In this document: piece after piece, positions 27,652 through 35,971 of the stretch
Numbering within the stretch: position 1 is the stretch's first letter
How the letters are laid out: each line of letters starts with the position of its first letter
Assembly: GCF_016862095.1 (NCBI RefSeq)
Contig: NZ_BOMH01000033.1
Location: 1 to 64,000, forward strand
Source of the DNA: Actinoplanes cyaneus
GTDB taxonomy: Bacteria > Actinomycetota > Actinomycetes > Mycobacteriales > Micromonosporaceae
Reading direction: 5' to 3'
Length of the DNA stretch: 64,000 bases
The notes under the pieces: model-generated
Seen by the model: the letters and a program-made list of their open reading frames with translations, nothing else
Told to the model about the DNA's origin: nothing
The model's database searches: none
Made by a program: the position numbers and the translations under genes

Positions 27652-29996
27652 GCCGCAACCGCGGCCGCAGCCGCCGGCGCATCCTGCCCCGTCCCCGGGT
27701 GATGCTCGCCTCGCTGCTGCTCGCGCTCTTCGTCGGCGTACTCGTGGTGCAGGCGTACATCAATGCCGAGTTCACCGCCGACCACAAGGAGACCGAGGTC
27801 GGCGATCAGGACGGCGTGCCGTTGTCGATCCGCGGCGGGGGGCCGATCATCAACACCACCGGCGGGCAGGAGAGCACCAGCCGGCTGCCGGACCGCACGA
27901 TCGCGCTCACCTTCGACGACGGCCCCGACCCGGTGTGGACCCCGAAGGTCCTCGAGGTGCTGCGGGAGAACGACGCGCACGGCACGTTCTTCGTCGTCGG
28001 CTCGCAGGTCGCCCGGCACCCGGCGCTGGCCAGGGAGATCGTCGCCGACGGCAACGAGCTGGGGCTGCACACGTTCACGCACCCGAACATGCAGCTGCTC
28101 GCCCCGTGGCGGCGGCATCTGGAGCTGTCCCAGAACCAGGTGGCCATCGCCCGGGCCACCGGCGTGCACACCAACCTGGCCCGGTTTCCGTACTCGTCGA
28201 AGACCGAGGCGATCGACGAGGCGAACTGGAAGGTCGTCAAGGAGGCCGGCCAGGCCGGTTACCTGGTCGTCGTCAACGACCTGGACAGCGAGGACTGGCA
28301 ACGCCCCGGCGTCGACCAGATCATGCGCAACGCGATGCCCAAGGGCGAGAGCTCCGCGATCATCCTGTTCCACGACGCCGGCGGCGAACGCGCCCAGACG
28401 GTCGAGGCGCTGCGCAAGTTCATCCCGATGATGAAGGCGCGTGGCTACCGTTTCACCACCGTCACCGAGGGCCTGAACCTGGGCATCGAGGAGCAGGCCG
28501 CGGACGTCCGGGCCGGCCGCGCGCCGGAGAGCGCCACGGTCATCCCGACGCTGCCGGAGAACCCGTCGGCCGCGTCCGGTGACGAGTGGCGCGGCGCCGG
28601 GCTGATCTGGACCGTACGCCTGGCCGACGGCCTGGTCGCCGTCGTCGCGGCGCTGTTCGTGCTGGTCGGCGCGCTGACCATCGGGCGGACCGCGCTGTTG
28701 CTGCTGCTCGCCACCCGGCACGCCCGGCAGCGGCGCAAGGCGAGCTGGAGCTGGGGGCCACCGGTCACCGATCCGGTGTCGGTGATCGTGCCCGCCTACA
28801 ACGAGAAGGAGGGCATCGAGGCGGCCGTCAAGTCGCTGGCGCTCGGCGACTACCCGGAGATCGAGGTGGTGGTCGTCGACGACGGCTCCACCGACGGCAC
28901 CGCCGACATCGTGGAAAGCCTGCGGCTGCGCAACGTACGGGTGGTCCGGGTCCCCAACGGCGGCAAGTCCAACGCCCTCAACACCGGGATCGCGCTCGCC
29001 CGGCACGACCTGATCGTGACCGTCGACGGCGACACGATCTTCGAGGAGGACTCGATCCGCCGGCTGGTGCAGCCGTTCGCCGACCCGACCGTCGGCGCGG
29101 TCGCCGGCAACGTCAAGGTCGGCAACCGCGCCAGCATGGTCGCGACCTGGCAGCACATCGAGTACGTGATCGGCTTCAACCTGGACCGCCGGCTCTACGA
29201 GACGCTGAACTGCATGCCGACCGTGCCCGGCGCGATCGGCGCGTTCCGCCGCGAGGCCCTGGCCAAGGTCGGCGGGATCAGCGACGAGACGCTCGCCGAG
29301 GACACCGACGTCACCATGGCCATGTGCCGGGAGGGCTGGCGGGTCGTCTACGAGGAGCACGCCAAGGCGTGGACCGAGGCGCCGACGACCCTCGAGCAGC
29401 TCTACCGTCAGCGGTATCGGTGGAGCTACGGCACCATGCAGGCGATGTGGAAGCACCGCCGGGCGATGTTCGACAAGGGCCCGTCCGGGCGCTTCGGCCG
29501 GGTCGGCCTGCCGTTCCTCGCGCTGTTCGGGGTGGCGCTGCCGATGCTCGCCCCGGTCGTCGACATCATGCTCGTCTACGGCCTGGTCTTCTGGCAGCTC
29601 GAGGAGACCGTGATCGCCTGGCTCGGCATGCTGACGCTGCAACTGTTCACCGCGGCGGTCGCGTTCCGCTTCGACCGGGAGCCGCTCAAGCCGCTCTGGC
29701 GGTTGCCGTTGCAGCAGTTCGCGTACCGGCAGCTGATGTACCTGGTCCTGATCCAGTCGGCGACCACCGCCCTGACCGGCGGCCGGCTGCGCTGGCACAA
29801 GCTGCACCGGGCCGGGCTGACCCCACGCTCCGAGATCCCGCCACCGATCTCCCAGCGCGTGGCGCCGGCCGTCGAGAGCTGGCCGCCGGCCACCGCCGAG
29901 GTGCCACGCCAGCAGCAGGCGAAGGGCCGCGCGGTCGCGCCCCCGACCACTCCGGCGGTGCCGTCCCAGGCGCAGCGGGAGGAGATCCCCCGGTAG
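27648..29996 (+). CDS. bifunctional polysaccharide deacetylase / family 2 glycosyltransferase
   Basis: A 782-aa membrane protein with two enzymes. After an N-terminal anchor (about 17-40) comes an external NodB deacetylase domain (about 80-270): TFDDGPDPVW, HTFTHP (metal-binding His pair), ARFPYSS, and ILFHDAGG. A membrane segment (about 325-355) leads to a cytoplasmic GT2 domain (about 375-620) with VIVPAYNEKEG, VVDDGSTDGT, TVDGDTIF, EDTDV and the QRYRW processivity motif. C-terminal membrane helices follow. This resembles poly-N-acetylglucosamine or chitin-type synthases coupled to N-deacetylation. The polymer is unknown. It is translationally coupled to the gene before it. Confidence 0.9.
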   Translation: MSRNRGRSRRRILPRPRVMLASLLLALFVGVLVVQAYINAEFTADHKETEVGDQDGVPLSIRGGGPIINTTGGQESTSRLPDRTIALTFDDGPDPVWTPKVLEVLRENDAHGTFFVVGSQVARHPALAREIVADGNELGLHTFTHPNMQLLAPWRRHLELSQNQVAIARATGVHTNLARFPYSSKTEAIDEANWKVVKEAGQAGYLVVVNDLDSEDWQRPGVDQIMRNAMPKGESSAIILFHDAGGERAQTVEALRKFIPMMKARGYRFTTVTEGLNLGIEEQAADVRAGRAPESATVIPTLPENPSAASGDEWRGAGLIWTVRLADGLVAVVAALFVLVGALTIGRTALLLLLATRHARQRRKASWSWGPPVTDPVSVIVPAYNEKEGIEAAVKSLALGDYPEIEVVVVDDGSTDGTADIVESLRLRNVRVVRVPNGGKSNALNTGIALARHDLIVTVDGDTIFEEDSIRRLVQPFADPTVGAVAGNVKVGNRASMVATWQHIEYVIGFNLDRRLYETLNCMPTVPGAIGAFRREALAKVGGISDETLAEDTDVTMAMCREGWRVVYEEHAKAWTEAPTTLEQLYRQRYRWSYGTMQAMWKHRRAMFDKGPSGRFGRVGLPFLALFGVALPMLAPVVDIMLVYGLVFWQLEETVIAWLGMLTLQLFTAAVAFRFDREPLKPLWRLPLQQFAYRQLMYLVLIQSATTALTGGRLRWHKLHRAGLTPRSEIPPPISQRVAPAVESWPPATAEVPRQQQAKGRAVAPPTTPAVPSQAQREEIPR

Positions 29997-30010
29997 ATCC
30001 CGGACGGACT

Positions 30011-30042
30011 CGTGCCCCACCGACTGCAGCCGGTGGGGCACG
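30011..30042. terminator. terminator after the deacetylase/GT gene
   Basis: A perfect 12-bp stem CGTGCCCCACCG / CGGTGGGGCACG with an 8-nt loop, 14 bp past the stop. Confidence 0.85.
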
Positions 30043-30095
30043 GTCGTGTTCAGGCCCGTCCTTGTTCAGGCTTTCGTTCAGACCACCGTTTTGGT

Positions 30096-31340
30096 TCAGG
30101 CCACGGCCAGGTCGCGCAGCAGTTCGTCCGGTGTCAGATCCGCGTACGGGAACACCACGTGCAGTGACGTCCCGTCGCCGGGCCGGTCGGAGAGCGCCAC
30201 CGTCGCGTGGTGCGCGTCCAGGATCCGTTTCGCCACGGCCAGCCCGCGGTCGGGGCCGGGCACGTCCGCCGGGTTCGCGATCGCCCCGTAGTACAGGTGC
30301 GGGAACAGGTCCGGCCGCATCCCGTCGGGCAGGTCCATGTCGTCGAGCCGCACGGTCGGGCCGGACTCCATCTCGGTGCCGACCCGCACCCGGCCACCCT
30401 CGGGCGTGTACTTCACCGCGGCGAACAGCAGATGGGTCAGCACCTGCTCGAGCCGTACCGGGTCGGCGATGATCGGCAGCGACGGCCCGCCGGCCTGGTT
30501 CAGGATCCAGATGTGCTTGCTGGCCGCGATCGGGCGGACCGCCTCGACCGCGCGCTGCGTCACCCGGGTCAGGTCGCACTGCCGCATGTGCAGGCTGTCC
30601 CCGCCGAGCCCGGCCTCGGCCATCTGGCTCAGGTGGTCGATCAGCTCGCGGAAGCCGCGGCAGTGCGCGGCCGCCGCCCGCCCGACCAGGTCCGCCATCT
30701 CGGCGTCGTGATAGCCGGTGTTCCCCAGGTTCTCCAGGTACGTCGACATCAGCCGCAGTGAGGAACGCAACTCCCCGCCGACCAGCCCGGCCAGGTCGTC
30801 CTTGCGACGCTCCAGCTCCTGCAGCCGGGCCGTGGTGTTGGCCAGCGCATACGCGTACCGCCGCAACTCCAGTTGGGCGGTCACCTGCCGGGCCAGCGCG
30901 CGCAGCGCCTGCTGCTGCTCCATGTCCAGCCGGCGCGGCTCGCGGTCCATCACGCAGAGCGTGCCGAGCGCGAACCCGTCGGTGGTCATCAGCGGCGCCC
31001 CGGCGTAGAACCTGATGCCGTCAGAAGCGGTCACCGCCGGGTTGTCGGCGAACCGCAGATCCGCCCGCGCGTCGGGCACCATCAGCAGATCCCGGCCGAG
31101 GATCGCATGGGCGCAGAAGGACAGGTCGCGAGCCGTCTCGGCGAGATCCGAGCCGGTCCTGGCCTTGGCCCACTGCCGATCCGCGTCGACCAGGCTGACC
31201 ATGGACATCGGCGTCTCACAGACGCCGGCGGCCAGCGCGACGATGTCGTCGAAGTCCTTCTCCGGTGGGCTGTCCAGGATGTCGAGCGAGTAGAGCGCGG
31301 CCAGGCGCTCGATCTCGTTGTCGGGTAGGGGTGCTTTCAT
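30096..31340 (-). CDS. GAF-domain histidine-kinase-like protein, probably catalytically inactive
   Basis: A 414-aa cytoplasmic protein. The N-terminal GAF domain (about 25-165) includes MSMVSLVDADRQWAKARTG and GTLCVMD. A dimerisation-like helix pair follows (about 185-250), then a GHKL-like domain (about 260-400). In the H-box position the sequence reads VGGELRSSL, with Gly where the phospho-accepting His belongs. The N-box reads HLLFAAVKYTPEGG, with Ala for the ATP-binding Asn, and no clear DxG G1 box is present. It therefore looks like a pseudokinase or sensor scaffold. The ATG at 31340 follows GGAGGTGA. No response regulator is adjacent. Confidence 0.85.
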   Translation of the reverse strand: MKAPLPDNEIERLAALYSLDILDSPPEKDFDDIVALAAGVCETPMSMVSLVDADRQWAKARTGSDLAETARDLSFCAHAILGRDLLMVPDARADLRFADNPAVTASDGIRFYAGAPLMTTDGFALGTLCVMDREPRRLDMEQQQALRALARQVTAQLELRRYAYALANTTARLQELERRKDDLAGLVGGELRSSLRLMSTYLENLGNTGYHDAEMADLVGRAAAAHCRGFRELIDHLSQMAEAGLGGDSLHMRQCDLTRVTQRAVEAVRPIAASKHIWILNQAGGPSLPIIADPVRLEQVLTHLLFAAVKYTPEGGRVRVGTEMESGPTVRLDDMDLPDGMRPDLFPHLYYGAIANPADVPGPDRGLAVAKRILDAHHATVALSDRPGDGTSLHVVFPYADLTPDELLRDLAVA

Positions 31341-31482
31341 TACGGTCACCTCCGAGACTTGCTTCAGAGGTACCACGCAAAAGTAGCCACCTTCACATTT
31401 CGCCCGAATCTCGCACGGAGAGAGTGTGACTTCCCCGCCGTGCAGATGATCAATTCAAGTCACGGCCGTATGCTTCGCGCCC

Positions 31483-31986
31483 ATGAACACCGACGAGTTC
31501 GCGTGCGGCACGTGCGGCTCGACACACAGCGGCCCTCCGCTGAGCTTCGCCGCGCCGGCCCCGGACGTCTGGCTCCCGGAGATGGCGCGGGACGAAGGTT
31601 GCCTGCTCGACTCCGACCTGTGCGTGATCAGCGGCGAGCGGTTCTTCATCCGCGGCCTGATCGAACTCCCCGTCTGGGACACCGGTGACGTCTTCACCTA
31701 CAGCATGTGGGTGTCACTGAGCCGCCCGAACTTCACCCGCGCCGTCGACGTCTGGGAACAGCCCGGCCGCGAGACCGAGCCGCCCTACTTCGGCTGGCTC
31801 GCCAACGTGATCGACGGCTACGAGCCGACCACGCTGAACCTCAAGACCATGGTCCACACCCGGCCGGTCGGCCAGCCGCCGTACATCGAGCTCGAACCGA
31901 CCGGCCACCCCCTGGCGATAGAACAACGAGCCGGCATCTTCCGCACCCGCGTCGAGGAGATCGCCAGCTTCCACCTGCACCGCTAG
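31483..31986 (+). CDS. DUF2199 domain protein
   Basis: A 167-aa soluble protein. It starts with a small zinc-ribbon-like CGTCGSTHSGPP and matches the DUF2199 pattern (FFIRGLIELPVWDTGDVFTYSMWVSLS region). The family has no known function and is scattered in bacteria. The ATG at 31483 gives the natural start. Repeat copy B begins within 10 bp of its stop codon. Confidence 0.88.
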   Translation: MNTDEFACGTCGSTHSGPPLSFAAPAPDVWLPEMARDEGCLLDSDLCVISGERFFIRGLIELPVWDTGDVFTYSMWVSLSRPNFTRAVDVWEQPGRETEPPYFGWLANVIDGYEPTTLNLKTMVHTRPVGQPPYIELEPTGHPLAIEQRAGIFRTRVEEIASFHLHR

Positions 31987-31989
31987 CGG

Positions 31990-32145
31990 AAACCCCAGAA
32001 GATCAACATCAAGATCTTCAGGTCCCATCTCCGCTGTGGTCCGGATCGTCGCTCCCGCGGGGACCCTTGCGGGCTTCGCAGGCCGCTGGCGCGGCCAGAA
32101 CGCAAAGCCCTCCAGGGCGGCCTCCGTGGCGGGTCGAGCTCACCC
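31990..32145 (-). repeat. dispersed repeat, copy B (inverted relative to copy C)
   Basis: Read on the minus strand, an 83-bp GC-rich core (32133 to 32051) is followed by a tail of about 55 bp ending in GATCTTGATGTTGATC. The core matches copy C at 81 of 83 positions by my hand alignment; the tail matches the window's first 58 bp (copy A). It starts immediately after the DUF2199 stop. Confidence 0.85.
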
Positions 32146-32537
32146 CGAAAACCCGTGCCGCCGTCCCGCCCGACGACACCGTTGGCGTGCGTCACCTCCC
32201 GCAAGGCCCAGCCGGGTCCCGCCAGGCCGCGCGACGCGGGGTTCCGGCTGGTTCTCATGGGCGTTATTCGTGCCTCATAACGCCCATGAGAACCAGCCGG
32301 AGTCGTTACGCGTCCACCCGCCCGAAGCCGTTCCGCCCCGAACCCCGCTACGCCGCCCCGAGCCCCGCTGAGCCCAGCCGTCCGAGCCCCGCTGAACCAC
32401 GCCGCCCGAACCGTCCGAGCCCCGCCGTCTGCGCCGAGCCCAGTTGCGCCGCCCCCGCCCCGCGCGAGCCCGGCGCGCTGCGCCGAAAACGAAGAATGCC
32501 CCCGCCTCGCGTAACCGCGAATTGAGGGCACTTCTTT
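32146..32537. other. gene-free stretch between repeat copy B and tRNA-Ala
   Basis: It holds the 24-bp palindrome and a low-complexity CCGAACC/CCCCGCTGA-rich stretch (about 32325-32440). Open frames here read through repeats and look non-coding. Confidence 0.55.
32244..32300. repeat. perfect 24-bp palindrome with 9-nt loop
   Basis: Left arm 32244-32267 (starting CCGGCTGGTTCTC) and right arm 32277-32300 are exact reverse complements. There is no T-run on either side. The structure sits between repeat copy B and tRNA-Ala in a stretch with no gene. Confidence 0.85.
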
Positions 32538-32614
32538 TGGTGGAGCTGTGGGGATTTGAACCCCAGACCCCCTCGATGCGAACGAGGTGCGCTACCAGAC
32601 TGCGCCACAGCCCC
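32538..32614 (-). tRNA. tRNA-Ala (anticodon CGC)
   Basis: A 77-nt minus-strand tRNA with encoded CCA. Acceptor GGGGCTG pairs with CAGCTCC, the anticodon stem CCTCG/CGAGG encloses TTCGCAT giving CGC, and the T-arm contains GGTTCAAATCC. It reads GCG codons, common in this genome. Inverted repeat copies flank it, but there is no integrase and no duplicated 3' end. Confidence 0.95.
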
Positions 32615-32743
32615 TGGTCGGTCCTCGGTGAGGCCTTCACCGTGGAACCTCCGAAAGGCTAACAGGTCCCCCACCAACCCCGCGAACCGCCCCTCCCCAA
32701 ATCCCCTGCCCCGCCACCCCGGCGCCAGCTCTCACCCCGCCAA

Positions 32744-32909
32744 CCCAGCCCCGCCACGTCAGCCCCGCCACCTCAACGCCGCGAAGCCAGCGCCGCGACG
32801 TCAGCCCCCGCCACGTCAACGCCGCAAGCCAGCCCCGCGACGCCAGCGCCACGGATGCCAGCCCCGCGACGTCAGCCCCGCGATGCCAGCGCCACGAATG
32901 CCAGCACTG
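32744..32909. repeat. degenerate GC-rich tandem array
   Basis: About a dozen imperfect copies of a 12-15-bp CAGCCCCGCGACGT-like unit. No convincing gene overlaps it. It lies between tRNA-Ala and repeat copy C. Confidence 0.7.
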
Positions 32910-33009
32910 CGCGAGGCTCGCACGGGGCTGGGCATGCGCGCGCGTCACGGAAGAGTGCGCGCGCCGCTTCCGTGCCCTCGGCGGGCGTCGCGTCCCGGGG
33001 TGACCGTGC

Positions 33010-33146
33010 CCCGCCACGGAGGCCGCCCTGGAGGGTTTCGCGTTCTGGCCGCGCCAGCGGCCTGCGAAGCCCGCAAGGGTCCCCGCGGGAGCAGCGAAGG
33101 GCGACCACGGCGGACCTGGGACAGCAAGAATTTGATCTTGATTGAC
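33010..33146 (+). repeat. dispersed repeat, copy C
   Basis: An 83-bp core (33010-33092) almost identical to copy B, followed by a more diverged tail that ends in TTTGATCTTGATTGACC. It stops within about 7 bp of the glpR stop codon. Copies B and C face each other across tRNA-Ala. Confidence 0.85.
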
Positions 33147-33152
33147 CGCAGG

Positions 33153-33911
33153 TCAGGCCGTGTGGTGACGGCCGCCGGCCTCGTAGGGACGGCCCCGCAG
33201 CCCGCCGCTCCGGCGATACGACACCGAGCCGCCGTTCGCGGCGACCGGAAGGTCGGACGGCTCCCGGTCCAGGCCCATCGCCGCGCGCCGGACGGCTTCC
33301 TTCTGGGCCGCGAGCCGGCGCTGGGCCTCGCGGCGGGCGGCGGCCCGGCGTGCCTGCTCGCGGCGGACCTCGGCCTGCCGCGCGGCCAGCCACGCCGCCT
33401 CGCGCGCCTGGACGCGGCGACGCCGGCGGTCGACGATGGCGCGGTTGCGCAGGTGGACCAGGTAGATGCCGAGGAGGGTGCCGGTGACCGCAAAGCTGAT
33501 CCAGAAGCCGGGGCCGACCGCGAGCACACCGATCAGCTCGATGACGTTGAGCAGCAGCAGCGCGGCGAAGACCCGGCGGCGGCGGACGACCGCGGGGGCG
33601 CCACGCCGTTGCGGACGGCGACGCTGCGGGCGGCGGCCGGTGACCAGGCGCAGGCGGCGCTGGGGTTTCGGCTCGGCGGGTTCACCCGTTGGGGCGGGCA
33701 GCGTAACCGTGACGCGTCGGCCGGTGTTGATCGGTCGGCGTCCGGGCACAGTGCGTCGACGGCGCTGGCGTTGGAGCACCCGCGCCGTGGACGACGCCCG
33801 TTCCGCGGCGAGGCGCTCGGTGGCGTCGTACCGGCGAACCAGCGCCGGGGCGAGGGCGAGCAGCCCGGCCGCGGCGAGGACGGCGAGGAGCACCGAGGTC
33901 GGCACCCTCAC
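33153..33911 (-). CDS. GlpR/SepX-like divisome membrane protein
   Basis: A 252-aa protein with an N-terminal membrane segment (about 5-25), a basic Arg-rich cytoplasmic loop (about 45-110), two more hydrophobic segments (about 112-152) and a long Arg/Ala/Gln helical coiled-coil-like tail. Position next to rimJ, glp and galU matches the Rv0993-Rv0996 cluster. There the membrane protein is the receptor (GlpR; SepX in Streptomyces) that recruits the gephyrin-like Glp to the division site. The assignment rests mainly on context and topology. Starts GTG 33911 and 33905 are both possible. Confidence 0.75.
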   Translation of the reverse strand: MRVPTSVLLAVLAAAGLLALAPALVRRYDATERLAAERASSTARVLQRQRRRRTVPGRRPINTGRRVTVTLPAPTGEPAEPKPQRRLRLVTGRRPQRRRPQRRGAPAVVRRRRVFAALLLLNVIELIGVLAVGPGFWISFAVTGTLLGIYLVHLRNRAIVDRRRRRVQAREAAWLAARQAEVRREQARRAAARREAQRRLAAQKEAVRRAAMGLDREPSDLPVAANGGSVSYRRSGGLRGRPYEAGGRHHTA

Positions 33912-34024
33912 CCCTTTCGTTCCGCCACGACAGATCAGATGAAAAATGACACGACGAATGCGAGGTTACGGGCGGTAGCGGAGATATTTCGCGCGCCGCG
34001 CCGACGGCTCTCCCGCGCCCAAGA

Positions 34025-34660
34025 TCACTTAGCGGCGCGAACCCGTTTCCAGCGCGACAGCAGACCGCCCTCGGCGGCGATCTCCTCGCTGGTCATCGCA
34101 TACCCCAGGTGGTCGCGCCAGCCACCATCGATGTGCATGTAACGCTGGTGGTACGCCTCCTCGCGGAACCCCAGCTTCTCCACGACCCGGCGGCTCGGCC
34201 CGTTCTCCGGGCGGATGTTGACCTCGATGCGGTGCAGCCCGCCGGGGCCGAACGCGTGGTCGACGGCGAGCGCCAGCGCGGTCGGGATCACACCCCGGCC
34301 GGCGACGCGGTAGTCCACCCAGTAGCCGGCGTAGGCCGACGCGAACGCCCGCCGCACGATGTTGCCCAGGTTCACGTGCCCGACCAGGCGTTCTCGCCCG
34401 CCCTCGAGCAGGCAGACGGCGAACGGCATGCTGTCGCCGCGACGGGCGGCGCGTCTCATGTCGCGGTAGACGTATCCGTAGGCCCGGGTCGAGTTCATCT
34501 CCGCCCACGGGCCGGGCGGCGCCGACTCCCAGGGTGCCAGCCAAGCCTGATTCGCGATCCGCACCTCGGACCAGGCGCGCGCGTCAGAGCGCTTGTACGG
34601 CCGCAGCAACACCGGCCCGTCCGCCAGCACAGCGGGCCAGCCGGGGGTTGCCCCGAGCAT
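34025..34660 (-). CDS. rimJ: GNAT acetyltransferase, RimJ/RimL type
   Basis: A 211-aa N-acetyltransferase of the ribosomal-protein-alanine type. The GNAT fold is visible as VLLRPYKRSDARAW, LVGHVNLGNI, the acetyl-CoA loop region YRVAGRGVIPTALALAV, IEVNIRPENGPSRRVVEKLGF and the final EEAYHQRYMHIDGGWRDH. Its start abuts the glp stop directly, so galU-glp-rimJ form one unit. The Rv0995 equivalent has the same position. The actual substrate is not known. Confidence 0.9.
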   Translation of the reverse strand: MLGATPGWPAVLADGPVLLRPYKRSDARAWSEVRIANQAWLAPWESAPPGPWAEMNSTRAYGYVYRDMRRAARRGDSMPFAVCLLEGGRERLVGHVNLGNIVRRAFASAYAGYWVDYRVAGRGVIPTALALAVDHAFGPGGLHRIEVNIRPENGPSRRVVEKLGFREEAYHQRYMHIDGGWRDHLGYAMTSEEIAAEGGLLSRWKRVRAAK

Positions 34661-35971
34661 TCATCGCCTCCGGTCGAGCAGCAACACGTCCACGGTCGAG
34701 CCGGCGGCCGCCGTGGTGACCCGCTCACCGAGCACCAGGAGTCCGTTGGCCTCGGCCAGACCGGAGAGAGTGTACGGCCCACCGGCGAGCGGCTGCACGG
34801 TGTAACCACCACCACGCCGCTCCGCGATGTGCGCCGGCCGGAACTCGCGCAGCCCGCCGGGCGAGGAGACGGTCTCCAGCAGGTGCGCCTTGACGCTCGG
34901 GCGGAACACCGGTTCCGACCCGGCCAGCAGCTGGATCGCGGGGCGGGCCAGCACCTCGAAGCCGATCAGCGCCGCGCCGGGCTCGCCGGGCAGGCAGACC
35001 ACCGGCACCTCCTCGCCGCCGACCGTGCCGAAGCCGAGCACCGTGCCCGGGCAGAGCGCGACATCGGTGAACTCGACGATGCCGCGACCGGTGCCGGGAC
35101 GTGAGAGGACCCGGCGCAGCATGTCGCCGGGTCCCGTGCCGGTGCCACCGGTCGTGATGATCAGGTCGGCGCGCAGCGTCTGGTCCTCCAGGAGGCCACG
35201 CAGCCCTTCCGGGTCGTCGTCACAGATCCCTATTCGGTACGCCATGGCCCCGGCCTCCACGGCGGCCGCCGTCAGCGCATGGGAGTTGGCGTCGACGACC
35301 TGCCCCGGCTGGCTCGGCCGGCCCACGTCGACCAGCTCGTCCCCGGTCGCCACGACGACCACCCGCGGACTGGGCCGGACCAGAACGTGCCCGATCCCGG
35401 CGGCGGCGAAGGTCGCCACGAGCGGGGGCGTCACGTACGACCCGGCGGTGGCGAGCACCTGGCCGACCGACAGCTCGTCACCGGTCCGCCGCACCCCGGA
35501 ACCACGTTTCGGGGCGTGCAGGATCTCCACCGCGGCCATGCCCTGATCGGTCCAGTGCACGGGGACGACCACGTCGGCACCGAGTGGCAGCGGCGCACCG
35601 GCCGCGACCGAGAAGCAGGTGCCCGCGGTCAGCCGGACCGGACGCCAGCTGGACGCGCCGAGGTCACCGACCACGTTCAGCCGGACCCCACGGGTGGGGT
35701 TGTCGAACTGGCCGAACGCCGGGTGCGCACCGAGGCGCCCGGCGCCGGCCAGATCCTCCCAGCGGGCCGCGTATCCGTCGATCGCGGCTTGGTCGAACGC
35801 CGGGAACGGGTGCGGCGCGATCACGTCGGCCGCCAGCACGTTCCCGTGCGCCTGGGTGAGGTCGAGGTCGAGCGGAGGCAGCGCCCGTAGCCTGCGCAGC
35901 ACGCTGCCCAGGTACTCGGCGAGAGGCATCAGCTCGTTGGCGGCCGCCTCGGCATCGGCCGTGGCGGTCAT
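34661..35971 (-). CDS. glp: gephyrin-like MoeA-family protein (Glp)
   Basis: A 436-aa MoeA/gephyrin-family protein. It shows the MPT-binding DQAAIDGYAARWED region, the central VVVVATGDELVDVG, TTGGTGTGPGDM and the final domain IV barrel. In Corynebacterium the orthologue in this cluster acts in cell division by binding FtsZ and the membrane receptor GlpR; in other bacteria MoeA inserts molybdenum into molybdopterin. Here the galU/rimJ/glpR context favours the division role, although enzymatic function cannot be excluded. It overlaps galU by 4 bp. Confidence 0.9.
   Translation of the reverse strand: MTATADAEAAANELMPLAEYLGSVLRRLRALPPLDLDLTQAHGNVLAADVIAPHPFPAFDQAAIDGYAARWEDLAGAGRLGAHPAFGQFDNPTRGVRLNVVGDLGASSWRPVRLTAGTCFSVAAGAPLPLGADVVVPVHWTDQGMAAVEILHAPKRGSGVRRTGDELSVGQVLATAGSYVTPPLVATFAAAGIGHVLVRPSPRVVVVATGDELVDVGRPSQPGQVVDANSHALTAAAVEAGAMAYRIGICDDDPEGLRGLLEDQTLRADLIITTGGTGTGPGDMLRRVLSRPGTGRGIVEFTDVALCPGTVLGFGTVGGEEVPVVCLPGEPGAALIGFEVLARPAIQLLAGSEPVFRPSVKAHLLETVSSPGGLREFRPAHIAERRGGGYTVQPLAGGPYTLSGLAEANGLLVLGERVTTAAAGSTVDVLLLDRRR

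Noticed and set aside
27111..30041. 976-codon open frame on the minus strand
   Set aside because: It is the antisense shadow of the deacetylase/glycosyltransferase operon. The composition is Arg/Gly/Asp/Val-rich with no domain, and the plus-strand genes carry clear motifs.
30046..30103. Four GTTCAGGC-like octamers after the pseudokinase gene, as a CRISPR-like or operator array
   Set aside because: Spacing is irregular (about 13-18 bp) and there is no spacer structure or cas gene. It may be a degenerate minisatellite.
31983..32531. 182-codon frame reading through repeat copy B and the palindrome
   Set aside because: It is built from the dispersed repeat and low-complexity DNA, and similar translations arise wherever the repeat occurs. 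No protein features.
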